From Paraburkholderia atlantica (lineage in GTDB: Bacteria; Pseudomonadota; Gammaproteobacteria; Burkholderiales; Burkholderiaceae), in assembly GCF_009362785.1 (NCBI RefSeq), contig NZ_WHNQ01000003.1, forward strand, positions 248,001 through 312,000: DNA of 64,000 nt. Reading direction: 5' to 3'. Numbering within the stretch: position 1 is the first letter of the stretch; each line of letters begins with the position of its first letter. The notes below the pieces were generated by a model. It did no database searches, had not been told where the DNA came from, and saw only the letters and a list, made by a program, of their open reading frames with translations. Shown one piece after another: positions 54,072-62,059 of this stretch. Both the position numbers and the translations under genes were made by a program.

Positions 54072-54242
54072 TCAGGCCTCGACCTCGATCATCACGAAGT
54101 CGGACTTGGTCGCGCCGCATTCGGGGCATGCCCAGTCATCCGGGATGTCTTCCCAACGAGTGCCTGGCGCGATGCCCTCCGCCGGAAGTCCCGCTGCTTC
54201 GTCGTAGTAGAAACCGCAAAAGATACATTGCCACTTTTTCAT
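54072..54242 (-). CDS. Rubredoxin
   Basis: This 56-residue protein, too short for many gene callers, is read from ATG 54240-54242 to TGA 54072-54074. It has the iron-binding cysteine pairs CIFCG (residues 6-10) and CPECG (residues 39-43), with [14 protein letters not shown] as the rubredoxin signature. It carries single electrons through Fe(Cys)4. The gene lies 33 nt after the CYP101-like P450 on the same strand and is presumably co-transcribed. Rubredoxins usually serve alkane hydroxylases, so service to a P450 would be unusual. Confidence 0.95.
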   Translation of the reverse strand: MKKWQCIFCGFYYDEAAGLPAEGIAPGTRWEDIPDDWACPECGATKSDFVMIEVEA

Positions 54243-54275
54243 GATCGTCGATGAGTCGTTGAGGGTGGGGATACT

Positions 54276-55478
54276 TCAGGGTGCTACGTCCCAGACGAGC
54301 GGCAGATAAAGCATGCCGTTGACGGAGCCCGAACCGCATCGCGGCTTGTCGCCCTCGCGAATACGAAAATCGGGAATGCGTTTGAGCCACTCCTGCAGGA
54401 AAACCTTGATCTCCGTACGCGCAAGGAACGACCCCGGGCAGCGATGCGGGCCGTTGCCGAACGCCGCGTGAAGCACCGGCTTGCGCGTCAGGTCGACGGC
54501 GAGCGGATCGCTGAACTTGCGGTCGTCGAGGCCAAAGAGCGAGTTCGGCAATTGAATCTGGTCACCCTTCTTGAACTGGATGCCCTTGTATTCCATGTCC
54601 TGCGTGATGAGCCGCGCGGTGTTCGCCACGCCAAAGCGACGAATCATCTCATCGACTGACGAAACCATCAGTTCGGGATTGTCGATGAGCTGGCGCCGGT
54701 GAGCCGGGTTCTCCGCGAGAAAACGGGCGATGAAACCCATCATCGATGCGACCGTATCGAGGCCGCCGAACAGCACGACGATAAACATGCCGAACATCCG
54801 CTCAGGGCTGATCGGTTTGCCGTCGATCTGCGCGTTCGCGATCAGGCTGACGAGATCGCCGCCCGCCTCTGCCTTGCGCTTTTCCACCCAGGTGGAGATA
54901 TAGCCGATCAGCCGGTGCTGCGATTCGTTGCGCTGCTCGACGTTGCCGCGCACGGCCCATTCCGCCCATTCGAGCAAGTGTCCGCGATCGCTCAACGGGA
55001 GGTCGGCCAGCCTCAGGAAAATCACGATCGGCAGGATCTTCGAGAATTCCGACACGAACTCGCATTCGCCTCGTGGCGCGATTTTTTCGATCAGCTCGAT
55101 TGCGAGGCTGCGCACGTCGCTTTCCAGCGACGCGATAGCTTGCGGCAGAAAAGCGGGCGTGACCAGGTTGCGGTACTTGGTATGTTCGGGCGGGTCGAGC
55201 TCGAGCGGCACGAGCTGAGTTTCATTGAGTGGCGGGATATTGACGCTGCGATGCGAAAAACGGGTATGGTCCTTCTGCATCGCCTCGATGTCTTCGCCAC
55301 GCGTGGCGATCCAGTGGCCGCCATAATACGGCGACCAGACGATATCGGGACCCGCATGCAGCGTCTTCCACGCCCGATGGACGTCGTCTTCCGCGCCGGG
55401 CGGATTCATATAGTCGAAATCGACCACGAGTTCCCGCGGAACATGGTCCGGCACGGTCCAGCCTTTCATGTCGTTCAT
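54276..55478 (-). CDS. CYP101-like cytochrome P450
   Basis: This 400-residue P450 starts at ATG 55478 after AAAGGAGACG. It aligns with P450cam throughout: WIATRGEDI, DPPEHTKYR, the I-helix FGGLDTVASMM (Asp241-Thr242), EMIRR (Glu277/Arg280), KKGDQIQLP, and heme loop FGNGPHRCPGS (Cys347). The residue aligned with P450cam Tyr96, which holds the camphor carbonyl, is Thr87. A related but different hydrophobic alicyclic substrate is likely. No ferredoxin or ferredoxin reductase lies nearby; rubredoxin follows directly. Confidence 0.9.
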   Translation of the reverse strand: MNDMKGWTVPDHVPRELVVDFDYMNPPGAEDDVHRAWKTLHAGPDIVWSPYYGGHWIATRGEDIEAMQKDHTRFSHRSVNIPPLNETQLVPLELDPPEHTKYRNLVTPAFLPQAIASLESDVRSLAIELIEKIAPRGECEFVSEFSKILPIVIFLRLADLPLSDRGHLLEWAEWAVRGNVEQRNESQHRLIGYISTWVEKRKAEAGGDLVSLIANAQIDGKPISPERMFGMFIVVLFGGLDTVASMMGFIARFLAENPAHRRQLIDNPELMVSSVDEMIRRFGVANTARLITQDMEYKGIQFKKGDQIQLPNSLFGLDDRKFSDPLAVDLTRKPVLHAAFGNGPHRCPGSFLARTEIKVFLQEWLKRIPDFRIREGDKPRCGSGSVNGMLYLPLVWDVAP

Positions 55479-55540
55479 TGCGCGTCTCCTTTCATTTTGT
55501 CGTCTTCGAATGGATGAATCGCTACACACGCATCGCTAAA

Positions 55541-55572
55541 GCAATGTCGTTCATATTCTGCAACGGCGTTCA
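55541..55572. promoter_or_regulatory. Two AACGnCGTT-type sites, P450/SDR divergent promoter
   Basis: GCAACGGCGTTCA at 55560-55572 matches the shared palindrome core; an imperfect copy, AATGTCGTTCAT, lies 19 nt earlier at 55543. Both are between the P450 start (55478) and the SDR GTG (55636). ATTATACG follows at 55582-55589. Confidence 0.55.
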
Positions 55573-55635
55573 GTTTTTGTTATTATACGTGGGCGAGCTT
55601 TTCAACATCAACGCCTGTATCGAACGGAGACAAGA

Positions 55636-56541
55636 GTGAGCGATTTCGTCAAGGACAAGGTGGTAGTGGTAACGGGTGCGGGTGCCGGAATCGGGCGCGA
55701 TTTCGCGCTGCAATTCGCGGCGAACGGCGCCAAGGTCGTCGTCAACGACCTCGGTCGCAACGCCGAAACCGGCGAATTCGCCGCACAGCGGGTCGTCGCG
55801 GAAATCAAGGAGGCCGGCGGGCAAGCGGTTGCTTCTACGGACAGCGTGGCCGAATGGGACTCCGCGCAGAAGATCGTGCAGGCCGCGCTGGACACGTTCG
55901 GCCGCATCGACTGTGTGGTCAACAACGCCGGCATCGTGCGTGACCGTATGTTTTTCAACATGAGCCTCGATGAGTGGAAAGCCGTCGTCGACGTTCATCT
56001 GAACGGGTCGTTTTTCGTGGCACGTGCGGCGGCTCCGCATTTCAAGGCGCAAAACAGCGGCAGCTTCGTTCATATGACCTCCACGTCGGGTCTGATCGGC
56101 AACCTCGGACAGGCCAATTACTCCGCCGCCAAGATGGGTGTCGTCGGTCTGTCGAAGTCGATTGCCCTCGACATGGCCAAATTCAACGTGCGCTCGAACT
56201 GCATCGCACCGTGGGCGTGGACGGCGATGACCGCCTCGATCCCTTCGGAAACGCCGGAGCAAAAGGCTCGCGTCGAAGTTCTCAAGCGCATGGAATCGCG
56301 CAAGATCGCGCCGCTCGCGGTCTACCTCGCTTCCGACCGGGCCGCAAAGGTGTCGGGGCAGATCTTCGGCGTGCGCGCCAACGAGATCTACTTCTTCAAC
56401 CAGATCCGCATGATCCGCTCGCTGCATCGCGACGGCGGCTGGACGCCCGAAGCAATTGCCGAGCAGGTCATGCCGGCGTTCGAAGCTAGCTTCTTCCCGA
56501 ACGTGCCTTCCATGGCGCTCACACCGTGGGACCCGGTGTAA
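55636..56541 (+). CDS. SDR, HSD17B4/MFE-2-like (3R)-hydroxyacyl-CoA dehydrogenase
   Basis: This 301-residue SDR starts at GTG 55636 after CGGAGAC. VVVTGAGAGIGRDFALQFAA, VVNDLGRN (Asp for NAD), NNAGIVRDRMFFNMSLDEW, HMTSTSGLIGNLGQANYSAA and YSAAK are typical of the dehydrogenase unit of peroxisomal multifunctional enzyme 2. It should oxidise a (3R)-hydroxyacyl-CoA or alicyclic hydroxyacyl-CoA with NAD+. It is divergent from the CYP101-like gene under shared operator-like sites. Confidence 0.9.
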   Translation: MSDFVKDKVVVVTGAGAGIGRDFALQFAANGAKVVVNDLGRNAETGEFAAQRVVAEIKEAGGQAVASTDSVAEWDSAQKIVQAALDTFGRIDCVVNNAGIVRDRMFFNMSLDEWKAVVDVHLNGSFFVARAAAPHFKAQNSGSFVHMTSTSGLIGNLGQANYSAAKMGVVGLSKSIALDMAKFNVRSNCIAPWAWTAMTASIPSETPEQKARVEVLKRMESRKIAPLAVYLASDRAAKVSGQIFGVRANEIYFFNQIRMIRSLHRDGGWTPEAIAEQVMPAFEASFFPNVPSMALTPWDPV

Positions 56542-56555
56542 GCCGAATCGCAACA

Positions 56556-56590
56556 CGCCCGCGCCACATCTTGCAGTGGCGGCGCGGGCG
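56556..56590. terminator. Bidirectional hairpin, SDR/CitE
   Basis: Arms CGCCCGCGCC and GGCGCGGGCG (10 bp) flank a 15-nt loop that can pair further through CCAC/GTGG. It sits between convergent stops. Confidence 0.6.
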
Positions 56591-56616
56591 ATGCAGCGGT
56601 CACTTCGCCGCACTCC

Positions 56617-57438
56617 TTACCCTTCTACCGAATTGCGCAGCCTTTCGGCCGCGCTGACGATACGTCTTGCCTTGAGCAACACCGGCAAGTCCACCATCCG
56701 TCCATCGACGGACACAGCCCCGCCTTCCGCCCGCTCATACGCTTCGACGATCCGCCGCGCCTTGGCAATCTGATCCGCGCTCGGGCTGAAAGCGGCGTTG
56801 ACCGCTTTGACCTGGCGCGGATGAATGCACAGCTTGCCGCCAAAACCCAGCGATCGCGCTTTCGACGAGTCCTCGGCGAGCTGCCGCTCGTCGTCGATCG
56901 CCACGGTGACGCCATCAACCGGGCTCTCAATTCCGGCAACCCGCGAAGCCAGCACGATCCGCGAACGCGCGTGCAGCAGCGCGTCCCATGAGCCGTCGCA
57001 ATCAAGATCGAGCTCGAAGTCGACCGAGCCGAAGATCAGCCGCTCGACGCCGGGCATGCGCGCCACTTCCAACGCATTCCACACGCCCGCGGCGGATTCG
57101 ATGATCGGCCAGATCGGCTTCGTGGTTGCCGCCGCTACGGCCGTCAGCGCAGCCGGATTCTCCGCCTTGGGAAATACCACGCCATCGATCCCATCGAACG
57201 CGGCAAGTGACAGGTCCTCGTCGAACCACGGTGTTCCAGCGCCATTGATGCGCAACAGCACGCAACTTGGCGAGGCCGAAAATGTTCGTACCGCATCGGC
57301 AACATGGGCACGCGCCGACGCTTTGTCCGCGTCCGCAACGGCGTCCTCGAGGTCCACGATCACCGCATCGGCACCTGCCGCGAGCGCCTTGGCGAATCTT
57401 TCGGGCTTGCTTCCCGGCACAAAAAGAAACGAACGCAT
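56617..57438 (-). CDS. HpcH/CitE family CoA-ester lyase
   Basis: This 273-residue TIM-barrel lyase has RSFLFVPGSKPERFAKAL, VIVDLEDAVADADK, LLRINGAGTPWFDED, PIIESAAGVWNALEVARM and GSVDFELDLD with the metal-binding acidic residues. GGKLCIHPRQVKAVN is the typical end block. Relatives include citramalyl-CoA, malyl-CoA and citryl lyases. It follows the MaoC-like hydratase by 62 nt, an order also seen in itaconate degradation (hydratase then (S)-citramalyl-CoA lyase). It could release acetyl-CoA or pyruvate from a branched hydroxyacyl-CoA. Confidence 0.9.
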   Translation of the reverse strand: MRSFLFVPGSKPERFAKALAAGADAVIVDLEDAVADADKASARAHVADAVRTFSASPSCVLLRINGAGTPWFDEDLSLAAFDGIDGVVFPKAENPAALTAVAAATTKPIWPIIESAAGVWNALEVARMPGVERLIFGSVDFELDLDCDGSWDALLHARSRIVLASRVAGIESPVDGVTVAIDDERQLAEDSSKARSLGFGGKLCIHPRQVKAVNAAFSPSADQIAKARRIVEAYERAEGGAVSVDGRMVDLPVLLKARRIVSAAERLRNSVEG

Positions 57439-57500
57439 AAGTCTCCAATTCAGCGCCCGGTCCGGCTACGGCGAACCCGCCGGCGGACCGGAGTCAGCGA

Positions 57501-58370
57501 TCAGCTCAGAACAGCCGTGGCGTCCATGCGCAACGACCCGTCGCTACCAGCGATCCACAAGCTCACTTTGCCCGGGTCCGATTCGTCTCGCTTGCCGCAA
57601 ACATAAAAAGGTGAAGTGTCCACCACCGGTTTGATTGCGCGGAACGAAAACGCTCCGACGCGCGCGCCCGGCAGTTCCGATCTCAGCGAGTCCATGAGTA
57701 GCGTGGCGAGCAGCGGGCCGTGCACGACGAGACCCTCGTAGCCCTCTTCGCCGCTAGCGTAAGGCCGATCGTAGTGAATGCGATGACCATTCAACGTCAG
57801 TGCCGAATAGCGGAACAGCAGCACGGGATCGGGATTGATCTCGCGGGCCCATTGGGCGCCCGCAGGCGCGGTCTGTGACGCAGCCGGCTTCTCGCTTGCC
57901 GCCGGATGATCGCGATACACGATATCCTGACGTTCGACCAGCGCAAGGCCATTCGCGTCGCCTACCTCGTGCTTGACCTTGACGAACACCAGATCGCCGG
58001 TACGCCCCTGCTTGTGCGCGACGCTCTCGATCGAAGAAAGCCGGGTGATCGCGCTGCCCGCTATCAGCGGCCGTAGAAACTCGAGTTGACTGCCCGCCCA
58101 CATGCGGCGAGGCAAGTCGACCGGTGGCAGGAAACCGCCACGCTTCGGATGACCGTCGAGCCCGACCATCGACTGACGATGAACCGGCAGAAAATACAGC
58201 CAGTGCCACAACGGCGGCAACTCATCGCCAGCAGCCGCGGGCGGGTCGTCCCGGTCCAGTACGGCGCCGAGCGCTGTCATCGGCGTGAGGGTGACCTGGT
58301 CCTTCACTTCCTCCGTGCGCCCGGTCCATTGCTGCAAATAAGCGATATCCATGACCATCGTGACAGTCAC
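57501..58370 (-). CDS. MaoC/FAS1-like (mesaconyl/itaconyl-CoA-hydratase type) dehydratase
   Basis: This 289-residue double-hotdog protein starts at GTG 58370, overlapping the esterase stop by GTGA; ATG 58358 and 58352 are alternatives. The N-terminal half has WHWLYFLPVHRQSMVGLDGH and FLPPVDLPRRMWAGSQLEFL; the C-terminal half has FRYSALTLNGHRIHYDRPYA and GLVVHGPLLATLLMDSL, the hydratase-2-like active-site region. Such proteins hydrate mesaconyl-C4-CoA or itaconyl-CoA. The neighbour CitE-type lyase supports formation and cleavage of a citramalyl-CoA-like compound. Confidence 0.85.
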   Translation of the reverse strand: MTVTMVMDIAYLQQWTGRTEEVKDQVTLTPMTALGAVLDRDDPPAAAGDELPPLWHWLYFLPVHRQSMVGLDGHPKRGGFLPPVDLPRRMWAGSQLEFLRPLIAGSAITRLSSIESVAHKQGRTGDLVFVKVKHEVGDANGLALVERQDIVYRDHPAASEKPAASQTAPAGAQWAREINPDPVLLFRYSALTLNGHRIHYDRPYASGEEGYEGLVVHGPLLATLLMDSLRSELPGARVGAFSFRAIKPVVDTSPFYVCGKRDESDPGKVSLWIAGSDGSLRMDATAVLS

Positions 58371-59533
58371 TCCAGATCAAGCGCGTTGCGAATCGCCGCA
58401 GCGATCGGAAGCAGTGGGTCTTCTTCCGGCGTGGTCGGATTGAACAGCTTGTTATGGCAGATCGCGACGGCGAGCCCGGTGTCCGGGTCCGCCCAGCCGA
58501 TCGAATTGCCCTGCCCCGGATGGCACAGCGCGCGCGGCGAACGCGCCGCCGTCACCGGCGGATGGTTGCCGCCGAACCAGAAGCCACCGATCGTGATCGG
58601 AAGCGGAAAACCGAACATCACCGGGTCGGGCTCTTCGCTATTGGCCCGTGGCGTATTCAGCGTGGCGACGAGCTCCTTCGACAGTATCCTCACGCCGTCC
58701 AATTCGCCGCCACATGCGAGCATCGCCCAGAAGCGCGCCTCGCTGCGCGCATTGAAGATCCCGCCAACGCCCGCCACTTCCGCGCGCCGCACGTCCGGGC
58801 GCTCGAACACTTGCGGCGTCAATGCGACCTGTTGCGGCATCGAGCGCAGGAATAGCGGCGGCAGGTACTCCGCGGGAACAGGCACCATCGCATCGGTGAG
58901 ACGTGCGATGCGCGGTTCGGCTTCGTCAGGGATGCCAATCCATAGATCTTCGATGCCTAGCGGCATCGCAATCTCTTCCCGGACGAAACGGCCCAGCGAG
59001 CGCTTCTTCGGATCGGCGCGTCGCACCAGCTCGCCAACGATCCAGCCGAACGTCATCGACAGGTAAAGCGTCTTGGTGCCCGGCTCGGCAAGCGGCTCCA
59101 GGTTTGCGATCGCGCGGGTCATCCACTGCCAGTCGCACATCAGCTCCGGCGTGACGCCTTCGGGCATTTGCGGCACGCATGCGCGATGAGTCAGCACGTC
59201 GCGCACCGTCGTTTTCTGCTTGCCGTGCGCGCCGTACTCCGGCCAGTAGCGCGTCACCGGCGCGTCGTACTCGATCAGCCCGCGGTCGGCCAGGATGTGC
59301 AATGCGGTTGCCGCAACGGCCTTCGTTACCGAATAGACATTGAAGAGCGTGTCGCCATCGACAGGACGGCCGGTGGACGGATCGGCCACGCCGCTCCATG
59401 CGTCGATCACGAGTTCGCCGTTCAGATAAGCCGCCACCTGCACGCCGATCTCACCGCCTTCCCTCGTCGCGCGGTCGAGCGCCTGCTGAACGATCGCGCT
59501 GCGCTGCGTTGATGCTTGCACTGCCAATGTCAT
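58367..59533 (-). CDS. Serine hydrolase, class C beta-lactamase/EstB family
   Basis: This 388-residue protein starts at MTLAVQASTQRSA. The nucleophile SxxK motif is SVTK (residues 68-71) in FNVYSVTKAVAATALHILAD, and a Tyr base is likely in LYLSMTFGW. There is no signal peptide, so a cytoplasmic family VIII esterase or lactonase is more likely than a beta-lactamase. Following the oxocamphor-hydrolase-like gene by 38 nt, it may hydrolyse a lactone or ester formed during ring opening. Confidence 0.85.
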   Translation of the reverse strand: MTLAVQASTQRSAIVQQALDRATREGGEIGVQVAAYLNGELVIDAWSGVADPSTGRPVDGDTLFNVYSVTKAVAATALHILADRGLIEYDAPVTRYWPEYGAHGKQKTTVRDVLTHRACVPQMPEGVTPELMCDWQWMTRAIANLEPLAEPGTKTLYLSMTFGWIVGELVRRADPKKRSLGRFVREEIAMPLGIEDLWIGIPDEAEPRIARLTDAMVPVPAEYLPPLFLRSMPQQVALTPQVFERPDVRRAEVAGVGGIFNARSEARFWAMLACGGELDGVRILSKELVATLNTPRANSEEPDPVMFGFPLPITIGGFWFGGNHPPVTAARSPRALCHPGQGNSIGWADPDTGLAVAICHNKLFNPTTPEEDPLLPIAAAIRNALDLE

Positions 59534-59571
59534 ATCGTGTCTCCCATTTGTGAACATGTCGCGTCGACGGG

Positions 59572-60342
59572 CTACGTTCTACCGGACTGCGCGGCGATAC
59601 CGGCAAGCCCTTCGAGCGCGAGCCCATAGCCCAGTTCGTCGACCATGCGACGCTTGAAAGGCTGCGTAAAGACCGCGCGCGTGTATCGCAACGTTTCTAC
59701 CGGCTTCGCCGCGAGGTCGCGCGCCATTTGCCAGGCGCGTTCGAGCAACCAGTCGGGCGCGACGACTTCGCCGACGACACCAAGCTCCCACGCGCGTTGC
59801 GCGGTGATGCGCTCGCCGGTGAGCAGAAAGTGGCGGGCGCGGTTGTGGCCGATCAGCATCGGCCAGACGATCTGCACGCCGTCGGCGGGCACGACGCCGT
59901 GAATGAAGTGCGCCTGATCCGAGATTTCCGCGTGGCTGGAGGCGAGCACGATGTCGGACAGCGCCAGCAGCTCGGCATGAATATGCGCAGGCCCGTTGAT
60001 CGCGCCGATAACCGGAACCGGAATGTCGAGCAGTTGCATCAGCAAGTCTTGCCCCTCGCGTTGCAAGCGCGGCCAGACTTGCGAAAGAGGCTCCGCCGGC
60101 AACTCGGCGTAATTCATCGCGTCGCAGAACGAATCGCCGGTTCCGGTGAGGATGACGACGCGATTGTCGAGGTCGCGGGCGATCTGATAGAACGCCTCGC
60201 CTAGCTGGCTGTGAATGCTGCGATCGAGTGCGCCCCACTTCAGCGGGCCGCCATCCGTATGCAGGCGGACTTGCAAAACACCGTCGCGTCGTTCGAATTC
60301 GATATTCGAAAAGCGCCCGCTATAGTCTTCGAGGCGGCTCAT
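59572..60342 (-). CDS. Crotonase, 6-oxocamphor hydrolase-like
   Basis: This 256-residue protein starts at ATG 60342, overlapping the GMC stop (ATGA). From memory it aligns without gaps through most of 6-oxocamphor hydrolase of Rhodococcus: [40 protein letters not shown] and [11 protein letters not shown]. The hydrolase residues His122, His145 and Asp154 are at the same numbers here, and a Glu lies in ALEGLA near residue 244. Both enoyl-CoA-hydratase glutamate roles are not conserved. Expected activity is hydrolytic C-C cleavage (retro-Claisen) of a cyclic beta-diketone. Confidence 0.85.
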   Translation of the reverse strand: MSRLEDYSGRFSNIEFERRDGVLQVRLHTDGGPLKWGALDRSIHSQLGEAFYQIARDLDNRVVILTGTGDSFCDAMNYAELPAEPLSQVWPRLQREGQDLLMQLLDIPVPVIGAINGPAHIHAELLALSDIVLASSHAEISDQAHFIHGVVPADGVQIVWPMLIGHNRARHFLLTGERITAQRAWELGVVGEVVAPDWLLERAWQMARDLAAKPVETLRYTRAVFTQPFKRRMVDELGYGLALEGLAGIAAQSGRT

Positions 60343-61940
60343 CGCGCGTCCTCCAGGATCAGCCCGGCCGCGCGCCATGCCATCGCCATCATCGGACCAT
60401 TGGTGTTGCCGGAAATCATCGTGGGTGTGACGGACAGATCCATCACCCGCAAACCTTCGACACCGCGCACGCGCAGCCGCGAATCGAGCACGGCAAGCGC
60501 ATCCGAGCCCATCTTGCAGGTGCCGCAAGCGTGATAGCCAGATTGGCCTTCGCGCCGGTAGAGGTCGAGAATCTCGTCATCGGTCTGGACGGCGAGGCCA
60601 GGGCGCGTCTCGCCTGCCAGCAGGCTCTTCAGCGGCTCGGCAGCCAGCACGTTGCGCATCAGCCGGAACGCATTGACGGCCATCTTCTGATCGTACGGAT
60701 CGGCAAGATAGTTCGCGACGACTTCGGGTGGAACGCGGGGGTCCGTCGACTTGAGCCTGACGTGCCCCTCGCTGCGAGGACGCAGCGGATAGCTGAAGAG
60801 CTGCATGCCCGGGAACGACTCGAACGCGTAACCCGCCGCGCCGAAATCCATCGAGTACGGCGCCATCATCAATTGGACGTCGGGACGCGTCGCATCGGGC
60901 GCGGTCTTGACGAAGCCACCCACCTGGTACGAGCCGAGCGACATCACGCCACGGCGGAACAGAAAGTATTGCATCGCATTGCGCCATAGACGCAGCCCGC
61001 TGAACTGCCGGTTCTGCGAATCGCGCCAATGCTGAAGACGAGCCTGCACCATATACAGATAGTGCTCGCGCATGTTCCGTCCGACACCCGGACTCGCCGC
61101 GACGACAGGAATGCCGAGCGACTGCAGATGGACTGGATCGCCAATACCCGAAAGCTGCAAAAGTCGCGGCGACTCGATCGCGCCCGCCGACAGCACAACC
61201 TCGCGGCGCGCACGGTAAACGATCTGCTGCCCCGCGCTTTCGCACTGGACGCCGACCGCGCGCGTACCGTCGAACACGATTCGCGCGGCTTGCGTGCCGG
61301 TAACGACGGTCAGATTCTTGCGCGTCCTCGCAGGCTTCAGAAAAGCTTCGGCCGAGCTTTGGCGGCGGCCGTTGCGGATCGTATAGATCAGATAGGCCAC
61401 GCCCTCGTGATCGAGCCTGTTGATATCTTCGACGCGCCTCACGCCGAGCGACCGGCACGCTTCGAGCACAGCGTCGCCGATACGATTGCGCTGCGCATAC
61501 TGCGACACTTTCAGCGGTCCGCCCTCGCCGCGTAGCTCATCGGCGCCGAGCGCGTGATCCTCGATCCGCCGGAAGCAAGGCGCCAGGTTCTGCCAGCTCC
61601 ATCCCTCGACACCCAGCTCGGCCCATCCGTCATAGTCCTCGGGATGACCTCGCATATACACCATGCCGTTGATGCTGCTGGAGCCGCCGAGCATCTTGCC
61701 GCGCAGCCAGATCTCGTTGCGGTGCCCGTTCCCGTCGTCGGGCTGCACCGGAATGAACCAGGCGTGAGCTGGATCGCCCAACAATTTTCCGAAGCCTTTA
61801 GGCATTCGGATCAACGGATGGCGATCTTCCGGACCGGCCTCGATCAGCAGCACCGAATGGCGCCCGCTTTCCGAAAGACGATTGGCCAGCACGCAACCTG
61901 CGGCACCGGCGCCAATCACGATAAAGTCAAACTCGACCAT
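60339..61940 (-). CDS. GMC family FAD-dependent alcohol oxidoreductase
   Basis: This 533-residue GMC enzyme has [20 protein letters not shown] at the N-terminus, [40 protein letters not shown], and the C-terminal catalytic block [12 protein letters not shown] (His) with [17 protein letters not shown] (Asn). It should oxidise an alcohol to a ketone or aldehyde. Placed between the second P450 and the oxocamphor-hydrolase-like gene, it is the natural candidate for oxidising the P450-made hydroxyl to the beta-diketone. Confidence 0.9.
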   Translation of the reverse strand: MVEFDFIVIGAGAAGCVLANRLSESGRHSVLLIEAGPEDRHPLIRMPKGFGKLLGDPAHAWFIPVQPDDGNGHRNEIWLRGKMLGGSSSINGMVYMRGHPEDYDGWAELGVEGWSWQNLAPCFRRIEDHALGADELRGEGGPLKVSQYAQRNRIGDAVLEACRSLGVRRVEDINRLDHEGVAYLIYTIRNGRRQSSAEAFLKPARTRKNLTVVTGTQAARIVFDGTRAVGVQCESAGQQIVYRARREVVLSAGAIESPRLLQLSGIGDPVHLQSLGIPVVAASPGVGRNMREHYLYMVQARLQHWRDSQNRQFSGLRLWRNAMQYFLFRRGVMSLGSYQVGGFVKTAPDATRPDVQLMMAPYSMDFGAAGYAFESFPGMQLFSYPLRPRSEGHVRLKSTDPRVPPEVVANYLADPYDQKMAVNAFRLMRNVLAAEPLKSLLAGETRPGLAVQTDDEILDLYRREGQSGYHACGTCKMGSDALAVLDSRLRVRGVEGLRVMDLSVTPTMISGNTNGPMMAMAWRAAGLILEDAR

Positions 61941-62059
61941 CTATGCGTTCTCCACCGTCCGTGCGTGCAGACCAGCGCCACCTACCTCGTGAGCTGGCCC
62001 GCGGCACGTGCCTAGTCGGCCAGCCTCGTCCACGACACGCGAGGCTGGCGCTGTTCTGG

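Noticed and set aside
58367..59533. Beta-lactamase resistance gene
   Set aside because: The SxxK fold is present, but there is no signal peptide and the gene is inside a catabolic operon, so an esterase or lactonase is favoured.
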